Positions 46,384-58,158 of a DNA stretch of 64,000 nt are shown here, piece after piece. The notes under the pieces were generated by a model. The model saw only the letters and a program-made list of their open reading frames with translations, searched no databases and had not been told where the DNA came from. Position 1 is the stretch's first letter. Each line of letters opens with the position of its first letter. The stretch is taken from the NCBI RefSeq assembly GCF_020520425.1, contig NC_079488.1:91431285-91495284 (forward strand), in the 5' to 3' direction. Both the position numbers and the translations under genes were made by a program. This DNA is from Spinacia oleracea. Its lineage: Eukaryota; Streptophyta; Magnoliopsida; Caryophyllales; Amaranthaceae.

Positions 46384-48348
46384 CACCCACTTTGTAACGT
46401 AATCAACGGCAACCAAGATGTACCGATTCCCACATGAGGAAGGGAACGGTCCCATAAAATCAATGCCCCATACATCAAATGGCTCAACTTCAAGAATTCC
46501 GGTCTGTGGTAGCTCTTGCCTTTTCGAAACGTTGCCCGTCCGTTGACATTCATCACATGCATTGCAAAAGAAACGAGCATCCTTGAATATAGAAGGCCAA
46601 TAGAAACCACTTTGAAGAGTTCGATGGGCGGTCGGAATAGCACCAAGATGGCCACTAGAAGGTAAACTGTGGCAATGCTTAAGAACCCCTTGGGTATCCC
46701 AATCCGCTACACACCTACGAAACATACCATCGGCACACTTCCGATACAAATGTGGATCATCCCAAAAATACCGCTTAGCATCATGGTAGAATCTCTTACG
46801 TTGTTGATATGTCAATTCCGGAGGATGGGAGCCACCAACACAATAGTTTGCAAAGTCCGCATACCATGGGGATTGAGTAGACACGGAGAATAGATGATCG
46901 TCAGGAAAAGAATCATTGATAGGCCCGTCTGTGCTAGATTGAAATTTCAACCGAGAGAGATGATCTGCAACAACATTCTCAGCACCCTTCTTATCCCGAA
47001 TCTCCAAATCAAACTCCTGGAGAAGAAGAATCCATCGAATAAGTCTCGGTTTGGCCTCTTTCTTGGCCAACAAATACTTCAAAGCGGCATGATCAGTGTG
47101 TATAATGACTTTCGATCCAACAAGATACGTCCGGAATTTGTCAAGTGCATAAACAACCGCAAGGAGCTCTTTCTCAGTAGTAGCATAATTCATCTGAGCT
47201 CCATCCAAGGTTTTGCTTGCATAATAGATGGCATGCAACACCTTGTTCTTTCTTTGGCCAAGCACTGCTCCAACAGCATAATCACTCGCATCACACATAA
47301 TTTCAAACGGCAAATCCCAATCCGGAGGCTGAATGATCGGAGCAGTTATCAATGCTTTCTTTATCCTGCCAAAAGACTCCAAACAAGCATCAGTGAACTC
47401 AAATGTGGCATCCTTGAGCAGTAATTGAGTGAGGGGTTTCGCAATTTTAGAAAAATCTTTTATGAAACGGCGATAGAAACCCGCATGACCGAGAAAACTC
47501 CTCACTCCCTTGACATTCACAGGAGGGGGAAGTTTCTCAATCACCTCAATCTTTGCTCGGTCAACTTGGATGCCACGCTCAGAAATAAGATGACCAAGTA
47601 CCACTCCTTCATTGACCATAAAGTGGCACTTTTCCCAGTTCAATACCAAATTCACCTCAGAACAACGTTTAAGCACTTTAGAAAGATTATGCAAACATAC
47701 ATCAAAGTCAGAACCATAAACACTAAAATCATCCATAAATACCTCCATGATATCCTCGATGAAGTCAGAAAAAATGGCCATCATACACCTTTGAAATGTA
47801 GCAGGGGCGTTGCACAAGCCAAACGGCATTCTGCGGTATGCAAAAGTTCCATATGGACAGGTGAACGTCGTCTTCTCCTGGTCATCCGGGTGAATGGGAA
47901 TCTGAAAGAAACCTGAATATCCATCCAAATAACAGAAAAAGTTGTGTTTTGCTAATCTTTCTAGCATCTGGTCAATAAAGGGGAGGGGAAAGTGATCCTT
48001 CAAGGTGGCCGTATTCAACATTCTATAATCTATACACATACGCCAACCTGTGACAACACGAGTAGGGATAAGCTCATCCTTATCATTCTTAATGACCGTT
48101 GTCCCCCCCTTCTTAGGAACGACTTGCACCGGGCTCACCCATTTAGAATCTGAAATGGGATAGATGATGCCCGCATCAAGTAGTTTCACTACCTCTTTTC
48201 TCACCACATCTTGCATATTAAGATTCAAACGACGTTGTGGTTGGATGCGAGGGCGGTGATCTGCTTCCAAATTAATTCTATGCATACAAAAGTCAGGACT
48301 AATGCCCTTGAGATCGTCAATGCTATACCCGATTGCCTTTTTGTGCAT
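46384..48348 (-). pseudogene. Athila reverse transcriptase, RNase H and integrase N-terminal part
   Basis: The frame begins [18 protein letters not shown]. It contains reverse transcriptase blocks ([18 protein letters not shown] at about 47,716-47,745), RNase H ([41 protein letters not shown]), and the HHCC integrase zinc finger ending [11 protein letters not shown]. It stops at the CACTA junction after YVTKWV. It overlaps the gag-protease frame by 26 nt in another frame. It is either a one-base lesion near 48,345 or a frameshift site. Otherwise it is uninterrupted. Confidence 0.92.
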
Positions 48349-51058
48349 ATATACGGAGCACGGTCAGAAGCTTAGAAAGCTGGCTATCATCGAGTGCAGC
48401 ATTAACGATCACAGGAAAATCCTCAGTATCATCAAGAAATGCATATTTAAGGTGGGATGGTAACGGTTTTAGTTCTACTTTCGTTACCTGTGGCTCGGAA
48501 ATAGAGCAAACAGTTTCTAATACCTCAAAACCATCGACCTTCTCAGCTTCACTTCCATCTAAATCCGAGATCAAGGAATCAATCTCACAATCTCCTTCTC
48601 CTTTTCGGGCCTGCAAGGTGAGAGTCGCCAGCAATAGATCATCATACAACATTCTAGGAATGTTGTCTAGAGAAATTTCTTCTGCAATATCAATCCTGCA
48701 ACAAGTATTCTCAAGCATAGGAGACTTCACAGCATTGGTTAGATTAAAAGTAACAGTATCATCACCAACACTCAAAGTAAGAGACCCGGACTTGACATCA
48801 ATGACAGCACCTGCAGTACATAAAAATGGCCTACCCAAAATTATGGGAATTTGACTATCCTCCTCCATATCTAGCACTACAAAATCAACAGGAATGTAGA
48901 ATTTCCCCACCCGGACAGGAACATCCTCCAAAATACCCAAGGGATACTTTATAGAACGATCTGCCATTTGCAACGTGATTTGTGTGCATTTTAGTTTTCC
49001 CATATTCAACCTATTACAGACAGAAAGGGGCATGACAGACACACTTGCACCTAAATCACACAATGCTTTATCAATGAACAATGCACCTACATGACAGGGG
49101 ATGGAAAAACTACCCGGATCCTTAAGTTTGGGTGGAGACTTATTTTGCAATATCGCACTACACTCTTCAGTTAGAGCGACTCTCTCCACACCACCATAAT
49201 CCCTTTTCTTAGTGATCATCTCTTTCAAAAATTTTGCATAAACAGGAACTTGAGATATTAAATCAGTAAAAGGGACCGTTACCTCAAGATTCTTGACCAT
49301 TGCCAAGAACTTACCAAGCTGTTGATCGACCTTAGTTTTCTGCATCCGGTGAGGGAAAGGTAACTTAGGCACGATAGGGAGAGAATCAGAAATCTTCTCT
49401 TTCCCCTTATTTGCACCAACATCATCAGCATTATCAACTTCCATGACTCGAGGCTCTGCATCAGTTGCTTTCCCTGGTCCATCTGTGTTCCCCTTAGCAA
49501 GAGTTGCATCATCAGTGGGCATCGGGGGTCCATTATATTTAGTGCCACTTCTAAGAGTGATAGCATTGGCACTTTCTCTGTTCTGGGGCGGAGTAGGTTG
49601 CCCTGGTAGTGTACCCGGTTGCCTTTGAGATAGAGTGTCAGCAAGTTGGGCAACTTGATTCTCCAACATTCTATTCTGATTCTTCAACTCTTTGATGCTC
49701 TCATCATGGTTCTTTTGAGCTATCTCTGCGGTCTTCTGCATATTTGCAATGAGCTTATACAGATCACCCATGTTAGGCTCTGGAGTAGCACTGCTCTGAG
49801 GGGGTTGTTGATATCCTTGATGCGGGGGCCTATTAAACCCCGGGGGAGCATTATGTGAGGCTCCTTGTTGAAATGGAGGCCTAGCAACATGTGGTTGAGG
49901 TGGATGGAACTGTGGTTGCGACCATTGTTGTTGGGGTTGAGGATTCTGAACATTGTTGCCCCGATATGAGAAATTTGGATGATTCCTCCAACCCGGATTA
50001 AATGAATTGGAGTATGGGTCATTGGGTTGTCTCTGTTGAAAAGCATTCACTTGCTCCAATTGCGTAGTATCCTGTAAACTATAAGAGCACTCATGACCAA
50101 AGTGACCTTGGATGCCACATACTTCGCAGTAAGAAGTTGTCACTGGAGCTACACTAGACATAGCATTGATACTCATTGGGGGTGTACTAGACTGAGGAGC
50201 CTTCAAAGAATCGATCTTCAGGTTCAAGGCTGCCACTTGTGAGGACAATAGAGCATAAGCATCGACATCCAATTTTCCCTTCTTAGATGTGGATCTGGTG
50301 GTGCTGTAATGGTTGGCAGCTAAGTTGGCAAGAAAATCATAACCTGCATCCACTTCTTTGTCAAGAAAAACACCCCCAGCAGCAGAATCAACCGTGTTCT
50401 TTGTTTCATCTTGCAAACCATGGTAGAAAATCTGAACCAAGAACCATTTTTCAATATTGTGATGCGGACACGACCGCTGCAAAGCCTTGAATCTATCCCA
50501 GGCTTCTCGAAGTGATTCACCAGGTTCTTGAGTGAATGTAGTTAGCTTATGCCTTATTTCAGCAGTCTTGGTGGGTGGAAAGAATTCTTCTAGAAAGGCC
50601 TGTGAAATAGCACTCCACTCTGTCTCCTTGACATCATTCAACCATATATGAGCCTTATCACGAAGGCTAAAACCAAACAACATGACTTTCAATTGGTCTT
50701 GAGTGACCCATTGATGCTTGATAGTACCACACAGTTGGTTGAACCTCTGCAAATGGTTGGTGGGTTCCTCAGATGGATGGCCACCAAATTGACTTTCTGA
50801 GACCATGGAGATTAGAGCGGGCTTGATCTCAAAGTTGACTGTATCAATAGTTGGCATTGTGAGCCCAGTCGGAACACTATTCGAGGAAGGAACCCCATAT
50901 GATTTCAGGGATTTAGACATCGTGTGACTCGGTGGAGTCTGTGAGTCTTGGGACCCTGACTGCTTCTTCTTTTTCTGTTGCTTTTTTAGTTGACGAAGAG
51001 TCTTTCCAAGATCGGGATCGGGAGGAACCAAGGTACCCGTTCTGGCAGACCTGGGCAT
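48323..51058 (-). CDS. Athila gag-protease
   Basis: The open frame extends to 51,124, but the first plausible start is the internal Met at 51,058 ([10 protein letters not shown]), as expected for Athila gag. Domains in order are a retrotransposon gag region ([18 protein letters not shown], about 50,530-50,610), a CCHC knuckle ([14 protein letters not shown], about 50,090-50,130), a Q/P-rich linker, and an aspartic protease with [12 protein letters not shown] (about 49,030-49,065) and IILGRPFL. It packages and matures the element's particles. The frame is intact; it ends 26 nt into the reverse transcriptase frame. Confidence 0.9.
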   Translation of the reverse strand: MPRSARTGTLVPPDPDLGKTLRQLKKQQKKKKQSGSQDSQTPPSHTMSKSLKSYGVPSSNSVPTGLTMPTIDTVNFEIKPALISMVSESQFGGHPSEEPTNHLQRFNQLCGTIKHQWVTQDQLKVMLFGFSLRDKAHIWLNDVKETEWSAISQAFLEEFFPPTKTAEIRHKLTTFTQEPGESLREAWDRFKALQRSCPHHNIEKWFLVQIFYHGLQDETKNTVDSAAGGVFLDKEVDAGYDFLANLAANHYSTTRSTSKKGKLDVDAYALLSSQVAALNLKIDSLKAPQSSTPPMSINAMSSVAPVTTSYCEVCGIQGHFGHECSYSLQDTTQLEQVNAFQQRQPNDPYSNSFNPGWRNHPNFSYRGNNVQNPQPQQQWSQPQFHPPQPHVARPPFQQGASHNAPPGFNRPPHQGYQQPPQSSATPEPNMGDLYKLIANMQKTAEIAQKNHDESIKELKNQNRMLENQVAQLADTLSQRQPGTLPGQPTPPQNRESANAITLRSGTKYNGPPMPTDDATLAKGNTDGPGKATDAEPRVMEVDNADDVGANKGKEKISDSLPIVPKLPFPHRMQKTKVDQQLGKFLAMVKNLEVTVPFTDLISQVPVYAKFLKEMITKKRDYGGVERVALTEECSAILQNKSPPKLKDPGSFSIPCHVGALFIDKALCDLGASVSVMPLSVCNRLNMGKLKCTQITLQMADRSIKYPLGILEDVPVRVGKFYIPVDFVVLDMEEDSQIPIILGRPFLCTAGAVIDVKSGSLTLSVGDDTVTFNLTNAVKSPMLENTCCRIDIAEEISLDNIPRMLYDDLLLATLTLQARKGEGDCEIDSLISDLDGSEAEKVDGFEVLETVCSISEPQVTKVELKPLPSHLKYAFLDDTEDFPVIVNAALDDSQLSKLLTVLRIYAQKGNRV

Positions 51059-51172
51059 AAACAACAACGAAAGAAAACGCAGTGAGATTTGCCTCAATTG
51101 GAACTGAGAGTTCCAATAAGACAATGGAAACAGTTCAAATAATCAAACTAAAACTAATAGAATATAGCCGTC

Positions 51173-51190
51173 TCCCCGGCAACGGCGCCA
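51173..51190 (-). other. Athila primer-binding site
   Basis: The minus strand reads TGGCGCCGTTGCCGGGGA, the Athila tRNA primer site, six bases (AAAACT) from the LTR. Confidence 0.92.
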
Positions 51191-51196
51191 AAAACT

Positions 51197-53057
51197 TGAT
51201 AGATTAAAAAGTGATACCGCAAGTGCACGGTGTCTGTTGTTAGCAGATACTTAGCAAATACGGGTCGATCCCACAGGGAGACAAGTTCTATTAGTTTTTG
51301 CCCAATTATACGAACTATTTCAATAACGAAAGTTGAGTTTGAGTATTAACTACTAAAGCTAAAACAATAATAAAAATGCGTAATTTATCAATGAATTAAA
51401 GGTCTAGGGCGTCTGTTCGGTTCACCATGCTTATACCAATCCAATAACACAATTCAATTCGACAACGAATAAACTAGGCCGAGTAATTAAAGTACATGCT
51501 AATCCTACGGTCGGGTCTTAACACTTTCAATTCAACATATGCAGTACGATCGCTAACATAATCAGAATTGCCAATTGTACAAAGCCTCTAAAAACACGAT
51601 CTTTCGATTCTAATTCCTATTAGCTAGATAATTAATCCATGAAATTGGCCGATAACATGAATCAACGATTAAGAACAAATCAATTGGAATTACTCAAGCA
51701 ATAATCTATAGATTAGCAAACTTTATTGCATAACAATCATGGTATAAACATGGCTTCCCTAACTTAGCCCTAGAATATAACTACTCGCTCATAATTGAAT
51801 TAACAAGCATGAAATACATAATGAAAACGAGATTCATAATCAAAGGACGAATTAATCTAAGAAACGAAAATAATAAGAAAGAATAAAAGCAAAAGAAATT
51901 ATTGAATTACCTCTAGATTGATTAATTGAATGGAATGAACTAGGGCTCAATAATGTGTAGAGAGAGAAATAAAACTGAACGTTTAAAAGAATTCTAGGAA
52001 AATAATAACATGAGGGAAATTAATTAGTTCCCTTGAGTATTTATATGCTCCTATTTTCTAAAATAAAAAAAATTAAATAAATATGAAAATAAAAATAAAA
52101 GTCGTCGATGATTGGTCGATGGAGCGATGATGTGGCAGCCAAACCCGAGCACGAGCCGCGCACACGGGAAGATAGATGGCGAGGCATGGGCAGCGAGGGA
52201 TCTCGCGCACCATCCCTCGCTGGCATCATGATGAGCGACTAGCAAGAAGGTAGAGCAGCGAGGGAGCTAGCGAGCCATCCCTCGCTGCCCTGCGCGTGTG
52301 TGTAGCAAGCCAAGCGACGAAGCTATAGGCAGCGAGGGAGCTAGCGAGCCATCCCTCGCTGGCCTAGTGAAGTGCAGCAAGACAAGACGACGAAGCTATA
52401 GGCAGCGAGGGAGCTAGCGAGCCATCCCTCGCTGGCCTAGTGAAGTGCAGCAAGACAAGACGACGAGCAACGAGGCAGCGAGGGAGCTAGCGAGCCATCC
52501 CTCGCTGGCCTAGTGAGATGCATAGCAGGCCAAGGCGACGAGCAACGAGGCAGCGAGGGAGCTAGCGAGCCATCCCTCGCTGGCCTAGTGAAGCAAGCAA
52601 CCATGAAGCGATGAGGCACGACGATGGATGTAGCGAGCCAACGATAAATGTAGCGAGCCTACGATAAATGTCTTGCGAGCCAACGAGGGATCTTGCGAGC
52701 CAACGATAAATGTAGCGAGCCTACGATAGATGTCTTGCGAGCCAACGAGGGGTCTTGCGAGCTATGCACAAGCGATATATCGAGTTAATCATCCCCGGAA
52801 AACTCAATTCTCCGATCAAACACTTCGTCTCCGACTCAAACCATCCGGTGATCATTCGTTCCACCTCCAAACACTCCGAAAGCACCCAAATGATTGTAAA
52901 ATCACCTGAAATATCAAAGAAAACACAAACGGAGCGTAATAGAGTACAATAACGACGACTTATGCAATTATGACTCTAAATGCAACTAAAATGAGACGAA
53001 TGCCTAGAAATGCAACCTAAATGAGCCTAGAATACCCTATATAAATATGATTCATCG
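51197..53057 (-). repeat. Athila 5' LTR
   Basis: It is nearly identical to the 3' LTR, with a TATA box near 52,037-52,047 and the palindromic array at 52,185-52,765. The outermost base is G at 53,057 (A in the partner). Confidence 0.93.
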
Positions 53058-53062
53058 ACAAC

Positions 53063-53395
53063 CAGTCAGCCATTTACATTGGCAAGAATCTTGTTTTCCA
53101 TGAAAGAACTAAACATATAGAAATCGACTGTCACTTCACTAGAGACAAGGTTTTAGAAGGTCTTCTTCAACTCACATACTTGCCAACACAATCTCAACTT
53201 GCTGATGTCTTTACAAAAGCCTTACCTTCTCCTCAATTCACTGAGTTACTCTCCAAGCTAGGCCTTTCTTCTGCAACCCCTAGCTTGAGGGGGGGTGTTA
53301 GTGAATACCATGCAGTACCATGCAATGCAGTACCACCACAATTAGTGTGTATCATCTATCACCTGATCATTTCTTCTCTAACTGATTTTAGCTAA
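53063..53395 (+). pseudogene. Copia-2 RNase H C-terminal end, continued after the nested insertion
   Basis: The frame resumes exactly after the ACAAC duplication with QSAIYIGKN, followed by [13 protein letters not shown] and [11 protein letters not shown], the conserved end of copia RNase H. The stop lies inside the 3' LTR. Confidence 0.9.
53284..53295 (+). other. Copia-2 polypurine tract
   Basis: CTTGAGGGGGGG immediately precedes the 3' LTR. Confidence 0.85.
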
Positions 53396-53669
53396 CGTGG
53401 CAAGTCAGCAGGTGGTCTGTAATTCTACTGCATTCTGATTGGTTGTTATGCTCATGCTGCTCTCTGATTGGTTAGGACAGCATTACAGTTTTCTATATAA
53501 GCTTATCTATTGTATTATTGCAGTTAGTTAGTTTTTGCTTGAGCTGTAAGAAAATCATCAATAACGATTATATTCTCTCTTCTTCCTTAGCAGCTCAGTT
53601 TATAGTTGCTAAGGCCCAAACTGTGCGTTTGTTCTAAGCTACTTCAATGGAGATCAACTGATTTCATCA
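53296..53669 (+). repeat. Copia-2 3' LTR
   Basis: It starts TGTTAGTGAATACC and ends TTTCATCA. It lacks an 8-bp segment (CCTAATTG region) present in the 5' copy. Confidence 0.92.
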
Positions 53670-54718
53670 GATAGAAATTGTTTGCTAGGAAGTGCTTGTT
53701 CAAGGAAGTGTGCCTAATGTGAAAAGCCTATCTGTGAATCACAGGGATAAAGGTGCAGATATGCCATCTGAAGACATACAATTTAAGCCGCCTAAAGTTT
53801 CTAAGAATTCTAGTTGCACGGGTTTCTCTCAATAGAATCAGAGACAAACCTGTTTATCTGGTAATCAATTTGTCTCCATTCTCCAATGCTAGCTGTGTAC
53901 AGATCTTATTAAGAAGTATGTTTAAGTTGCTGGCAGATTTGAGCGTATGAGGTTGCTAAAAACTGCATTGTTCCTAGTAGTCGAGAGGAAAGGGGTAAAT
54001 CGTTTTTTTCCTTTACGGATCTGTTTGTTTCAAAGGAAAACCATTTTCAAGGGAAAAAACAATTGTAAAATAGTTTTCTTTTGTTTGTTTCCTTACAAGA
54101 AAAGTTAGTGAGAAAAAGGAAATGGAAGTGAAGGAGAGGGTAGACGGGAGGAGAGAAAGAGAAATGTAAGGAGTAGACATGAAAATGTGGCTTTCCTTAT
54201 TTCCAAAGGAAATTGTTTTCCATCCTTAACAAAACAAATAGAAGAAAATTGAATATTTTTCTTCCTGGAATGTGTTTCCGTCAAAACAAAAAGAGCTAAT
54301 AGCTAACTGTTTAAAGAACATCTCTCCCCACCCCCATGATGAATATGTGAGAACATGTCAACTATTACAATTTTACATTTCAGTTCCCTGTAACTTGATC
54401 AATCTTTTTAAAAGGTCAAGCAGCTAGACTTTTCAAAGAAGTATTTTGTCTATTTGGTGATTTGGTCCATATAGGTTACCCGTCAGGCCGTCACCTAATA
54501 TTGAATGATGATCTTTATCTTCCATTACTCTGAACTGCTTGTGATGACTTTTATCTATCTAGTTGTTAAGTGCCGTAATTTTGCGGCTACTCCCACTTGG
54601 AAAAGTGGAAGAAGTGTTGAATGGTGCAATCTGATTTCATATTGTTGAAATGAAACACCTTCTCTGACATAAAAGTTTCCTAACTGCAACATTGCTTCTC
54701 CTTATATCTTACTTAGTC
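53670..54718. other. Host DNA upstream of the receptor-kinase remnant
   Basis: No gene is clearly supported. 53,690-53,830 reads open for a while (SVPNVKSLSVNHRDKG) but ends in stops and is unrecognised. 54,015-54,297 has GGAAAACCATTTTC-type words and imperfect inverted ends resembling the Tourist MITE at 13,446; it is probably a decayed relative. Confidence 0.4.
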
Positions 54719-55973
54719 ATGGCATGCTTTCCTATCTCTTGGTCTTCTTTACTTCACATTCTGATCTCTCTGCTTATTTTCTCGATTAATCGTTTTGCAG
54801 TAGCTGACCCGGCCTATGTATTTTCCCTTTGCTCAGATATGCAAACTGTTGCACCAACTAGTAATTATCAGACTAATGTTGATGCTCTTCTGTCTTCCTT
54901 CTCATCTAACAACGCCAATGAAAGCCTCTTCTACAACACAACTGTTGGGATTGGAGCAAATAAGGTCTATGGCTTCTTTTTCTGCGGTTTTGATGAAACT
55001 GTTGCTATCTGCCAGAAGTGCATTTCCTTGGCCATCAACTCGTTGAATTCCCGTTGCCGTGGACAGAAAGAATCTGTAGTATGGTATGATCAATGTCTGG
55101 TACGATACTCTAATGAGTCTTTCTTTGGTACCATGAATGATGCTCCAATGATACCAATGTGGAACAGACAGAACGCTGTTGACATACAGAACATTACAAA
55201 CAACCAATTGGGTTTTACACAAGTTCTGCTAGGAACTTTGAGAAATGTTTCATCCGAAGCAGCAACAGGTCCATCTGGAAAAAAATTGCTACAAAGGAAG
55301 GGAAATTTGTGGCTAATTTGACAAGCATGAACTTGCTTTACACGCTTGCTGAATGCACCCCAGATATTTCTGTGAGGGACTGCAACACTTGTCTCCAGAT
55401 GACCATTGGCAACATGACAGACATGTGCAACATGAAGCCAGGTTGCACTATGATGAATCCCAGTTGTAATATTAGGTACGACGTATACGCTTTTTATGGA
55501 GATGCTGTCACACCCACTTTAGGACCTCCGTCTGTTCCCTTTTCCGTAGGTAAGAATGTAAGAAACTTTAATAAGGTTCATTTTATTTTATTTGGTTTGA
55601 GTTGCTGCCAGATTGGCTATGAGTGAGGTTTGTTTAGTTCTAAGTGATGTTTGTGCCATCAATCCATTTTTGTGTTGGGTAAAATTTTCTTATTTTATTT
55701 TTTAAAATTATATCATATGATGGACTGATGGAGCTAATGCTGTAATGCACAAGGATCATCCCTTGGTTGTCTTGTGGCCAAGTTCACTCTGCCAGTAAAA
55801 TGAATAATGCCGTGTAATTTATGTCAAATAGATACCTCCAGAAAAGAGTCAAGGCGTAAAAAGGCATTACTTATAGTAGGCGTCAGCAATTTCAGTTATT
55901 TTGGCAATGGTGATTCTTTTCGGAGCTTGGAATTTATAGCACAAAAAAAGTTCCAAGAAACCAATTTTAGGTA
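54719..55973 (+). pseudogene. Cysteine-rich receptor-like kinase (CRK), 5' exons only
   Basis: The start was chosen at the second Met (54,719), which gives a signal peptide MACFPISWSSLLHILISLLI ending near FAVA|DPAY. The first exon carries two DUF26 (Gnk2) domains with the C-X8-C-X2-C motifs CGFDETVAICQKC and CTPDISVRDCNTC. It ends in a donor after PFSVG (about 55,550). A second exon (about 55,829-55,973) keeps a membrane span (ISVILAMVILFGAW) and ends at GTAAGAACT. Lesions are a frame change at the A7 run near 55,277 and a frame change plus stop in the membrane exon. CRKs are plasma-membrane sensors in stress and immunity signalling. No kinase exons remain before the Tat element at 56,067; they may lie right of the window. 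Confidence 0.85.
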
Positions 55974-56066
55974 AGAACTGAACAGGACCTTCTCATTCTG
56001 TCCCAACCCTTTGTATAAGTCACTGGCTCTTTGTCATCAGCCAATCTGGAAATAATATTGTACGGG

Positions 56067-56480
56067 TGTGCTACCAGCTGGTTGGTAGCATCCCCAACCA
56101 GTTAAGGATAATAGCCGATAATCCTTAACGGCAGCTATTATTCCCTACCAGCATCTCTTAAAAGCCGGTAGGGAGGCGGCACGTGATCAATCAAGAAGTC
56201 AACGGGTCGCTATCAATCGGGTATGACCCATTTGTCCGTACGCCCGACCCGCGCCTATATATATGAGCTTCATTTATTACAAAAGGTACGCAATCACAAT
56301 CATTCTCAAAAAACCTAAAATACTTATTACTTATCATACCTGACTTTAGCATCGGAGGGGGGATCCTCGAATCACCCTCGAGGCTAGTTCATCTTTGTTA
56401 TCTGCGCAGGATATCATCAGGATAACAACACTACTCGACCAGCAAGACCTCTCCAACCGTTCCCATATCTTACCGGAACA
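56067..56480 (+). repeat. Tat element 5' LTR
   Basis: It starts TGTGCTACCAGC and ends TTACCGGAACA. The hairpin words GCTACCA...TGGTAGC and TTAAGGAT...ATCCTTAA lie upstream of a TATA box (CTATATATATG, 56,255-56,266). The exact start is uncertain by a few bases because only one LTR is visible. Confidence 0.75.
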
Positions 56481-56500
56481 ATTGGCGCTAGAAGGAGGGG
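56481..56500 (+). other. Tat element primer-binding site
   Basis: ATTGGCGCTAGAAGGAGGGG follows the LTR end directly, a Tat/Retand-type site. Confidence 0.8.
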
Positions 56501-56532
56501 ACTTCCCAATCTTGTCAAGCTAATTAGCCACC

Positions 56533-58158
56533 ATGGATACCAACAACAAAAAATCTAGAAAAAACAACAATCTCCCACAATCAGCAGTGATCACACCAAC
56601 ACCAGTAGCACAAGCCACGATAGTCAAACCTTCTCTCTTACCTGTCTCAACCAGCCAAGTCACTCCACTTACCAATCCTCCCCCCAAAGTACTCAAGTCA
56701 CAGATAAGCATTCCCCCCCAGGTTTTGAAAACCCGAATGACGTGCTCATAGAGGATGAGACGTCCATGGAAGAAAGGGCACATGATTCTCCATCCCCCCC
56801 CCCCACAGATTCAGAGCAACCTCTCGGCGTTGTCCCAAAGGTTCACACCACAACAGCTTCTGACGGCTTCGGCCGTCATGAAGGCAATGGCTGAACTGTC
56901 CTCGGGGAGGACAGAAGGAAATCTGATCGTGGTTACCGGTAGTCGCCCGGGCGCGATGCCAGTTAGAAATCTCTACGAAACCCTAGAGCATGAAGTGGTA
57001 CTGCCAGCACAACCTTAACCAATACTTATCTGCAGTGAAAATCCGGGCAGAAGAAAAAGGCATAGTTCTCGGCGCAGAGAAAGGTCCACTAGACGCCGAG
57101 AGTCAATATCAGAGCAAGAAGGGTCGGTTCCCGCTAGTAGGGAATCGACGCCGTACCACGAGGAGTACATCGTGCAATCTCCGCAGCCTGGTTGGAATAG
57201 ATATGAAGGATATATGCCTCATCAGGAGCCGATGAGACGAACCATACACCCCAAAGACTCCCCGCTATGCAGGGGTATTCTGGAACAGCCTATGGAGAAG
57301 GTAAAGATGCCGACGTGCAAATACAACGGAACCACAGACCCCGAAAATCATTCCACCGCTTTCGAACAACACATGATGATGTATTCTGACTCAGATGCCA
57401 TGTGGTGCAAAGTGTTCCAAACCACCTTGTCAGGGGTGGCAGCTGATTGGTTTAAGAAGTTGCCGGCTGGATCGATATTTAGCTTTCGGCAGATACAAGA
57501 GGACTTTGTGAGGCGGTTCATTAGCAAAGTTGAACGAAAGAAAACATCCGGAGAGTTGATGTCAATCTCACAAAGGCCGAAAGAACCGCTGAGAGAGTAC
57601 CTTACCCGGTTTAACAACGAATCCATAACCATACCAGATTTACAACAAGAAATAGCCGTTTTGGCTCTGTTGAGAGGAATGCAAGAGTGCGAGTTCAAAA
57701 GTTACCTGGGAAGAAAATCATTTACCTCGCTGGGGGAGGCCTTGAGAAAAGAAAATGAGTATATCAGAAGTGATGAGCTGATGCTAATATCACCCATGGG
57801 GGGAAATCAGGCAGTACAATCGGCCAGGAAGGATCATGTTCCCATACAGCAACACAGTTACCGAAAAGATAACAGTAGAAAGGAGGGCCATTGGCAGAGA
57901 GGGGGATATCAGAATAGACAGCCGGTAGGGGCTTATCAGGTGTACACTCCACTCAACACCGCCAGAGCTACTATCTACGCAGTAAACAAATCAGCAGCGT
58001 GGAGAAAGCCGTTACCGATGGATGCTCCAGGTAACAATAAGAATTTTTGTGCTTTTCATAATGATCATGGTCATTACACGGAGCATTGTAAAGAGCTCAA
58101 AGATAACATTGAAGAGCTGGTAAGAAAGGGATACTTGTCCCAGTACAGGATCCGGTAG
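56533..58158 (+). pseudogene. Tat element gag, disrupted
   Basis: The start is MDTNNKKSRKNN at 56,533. The frame changes at C-runs near 56,713 and 56,793 and again after 57,000, where an arginine/serine-rich stretch is read in another frame. From 57,172 the gag domain is open: MYSDSDAMWCKVFQTTLSG, DWFKKLPAGSIFSF, EDFVRRFISKVE, then a CAFHNDHGHYTEHC knuckle. It ends with TAG at 58,156. The protease frame continues in phase after that stop. Confidence 0.87.

Larger units (their letters stand above)
35602..53057 (-). mobile_element. Young Athila-lineage gypsy element, itself containing a CACTA insertion
   Basis: LTRs of about 1.86 kb (35602-37465 and 51197-53057) differ by about five substitutions and one 3-bp indel by eye (about 0.3%). 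The target duplication is ACAAC (35597-35601 and 53058-53062). The terminal base next to the right duplication is G instead of A. The order on the minus strand is 5' LTR, primer site, gag-protease, reverse transcriptase/RNase H/integrase, spacer, an extra ORF, polypurine tract, 3' LTR. Without the CACTA insert the element is about 13.85 kb. It is among the youngest insertions in the window. Confidence 0.95.
30638..53669 (+). mobile_element. Copia-2: Ty1/copia element containing a nested Athila element
   Basis: The 5' LTR (30638-31019) and 3' LTR (53296-53669) are flanked by a perfect GATAG duplication (30633-30637 and 53670-53674). Removing 35,602-53,062 rejoins the RNase H frame. The LTRs differ at about nine positions plus an 8-bp indel (about 2.4%), older than the nested element, as expected. 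The copia part is about 5.6 kb. Confidence 0.95.

Noticed and set aside
46894-47916. Plus-strand frames of 176 and 163 aa
   Set aside because: They are antisense shadows of the Athila reverse transcriptase and RNase H.
30460-53830. A host exon split by Copia-2 (open words on both sides of GATAG)
   Set aside because: A short open run joins across the insertion site, but it is brief and unrecognised.
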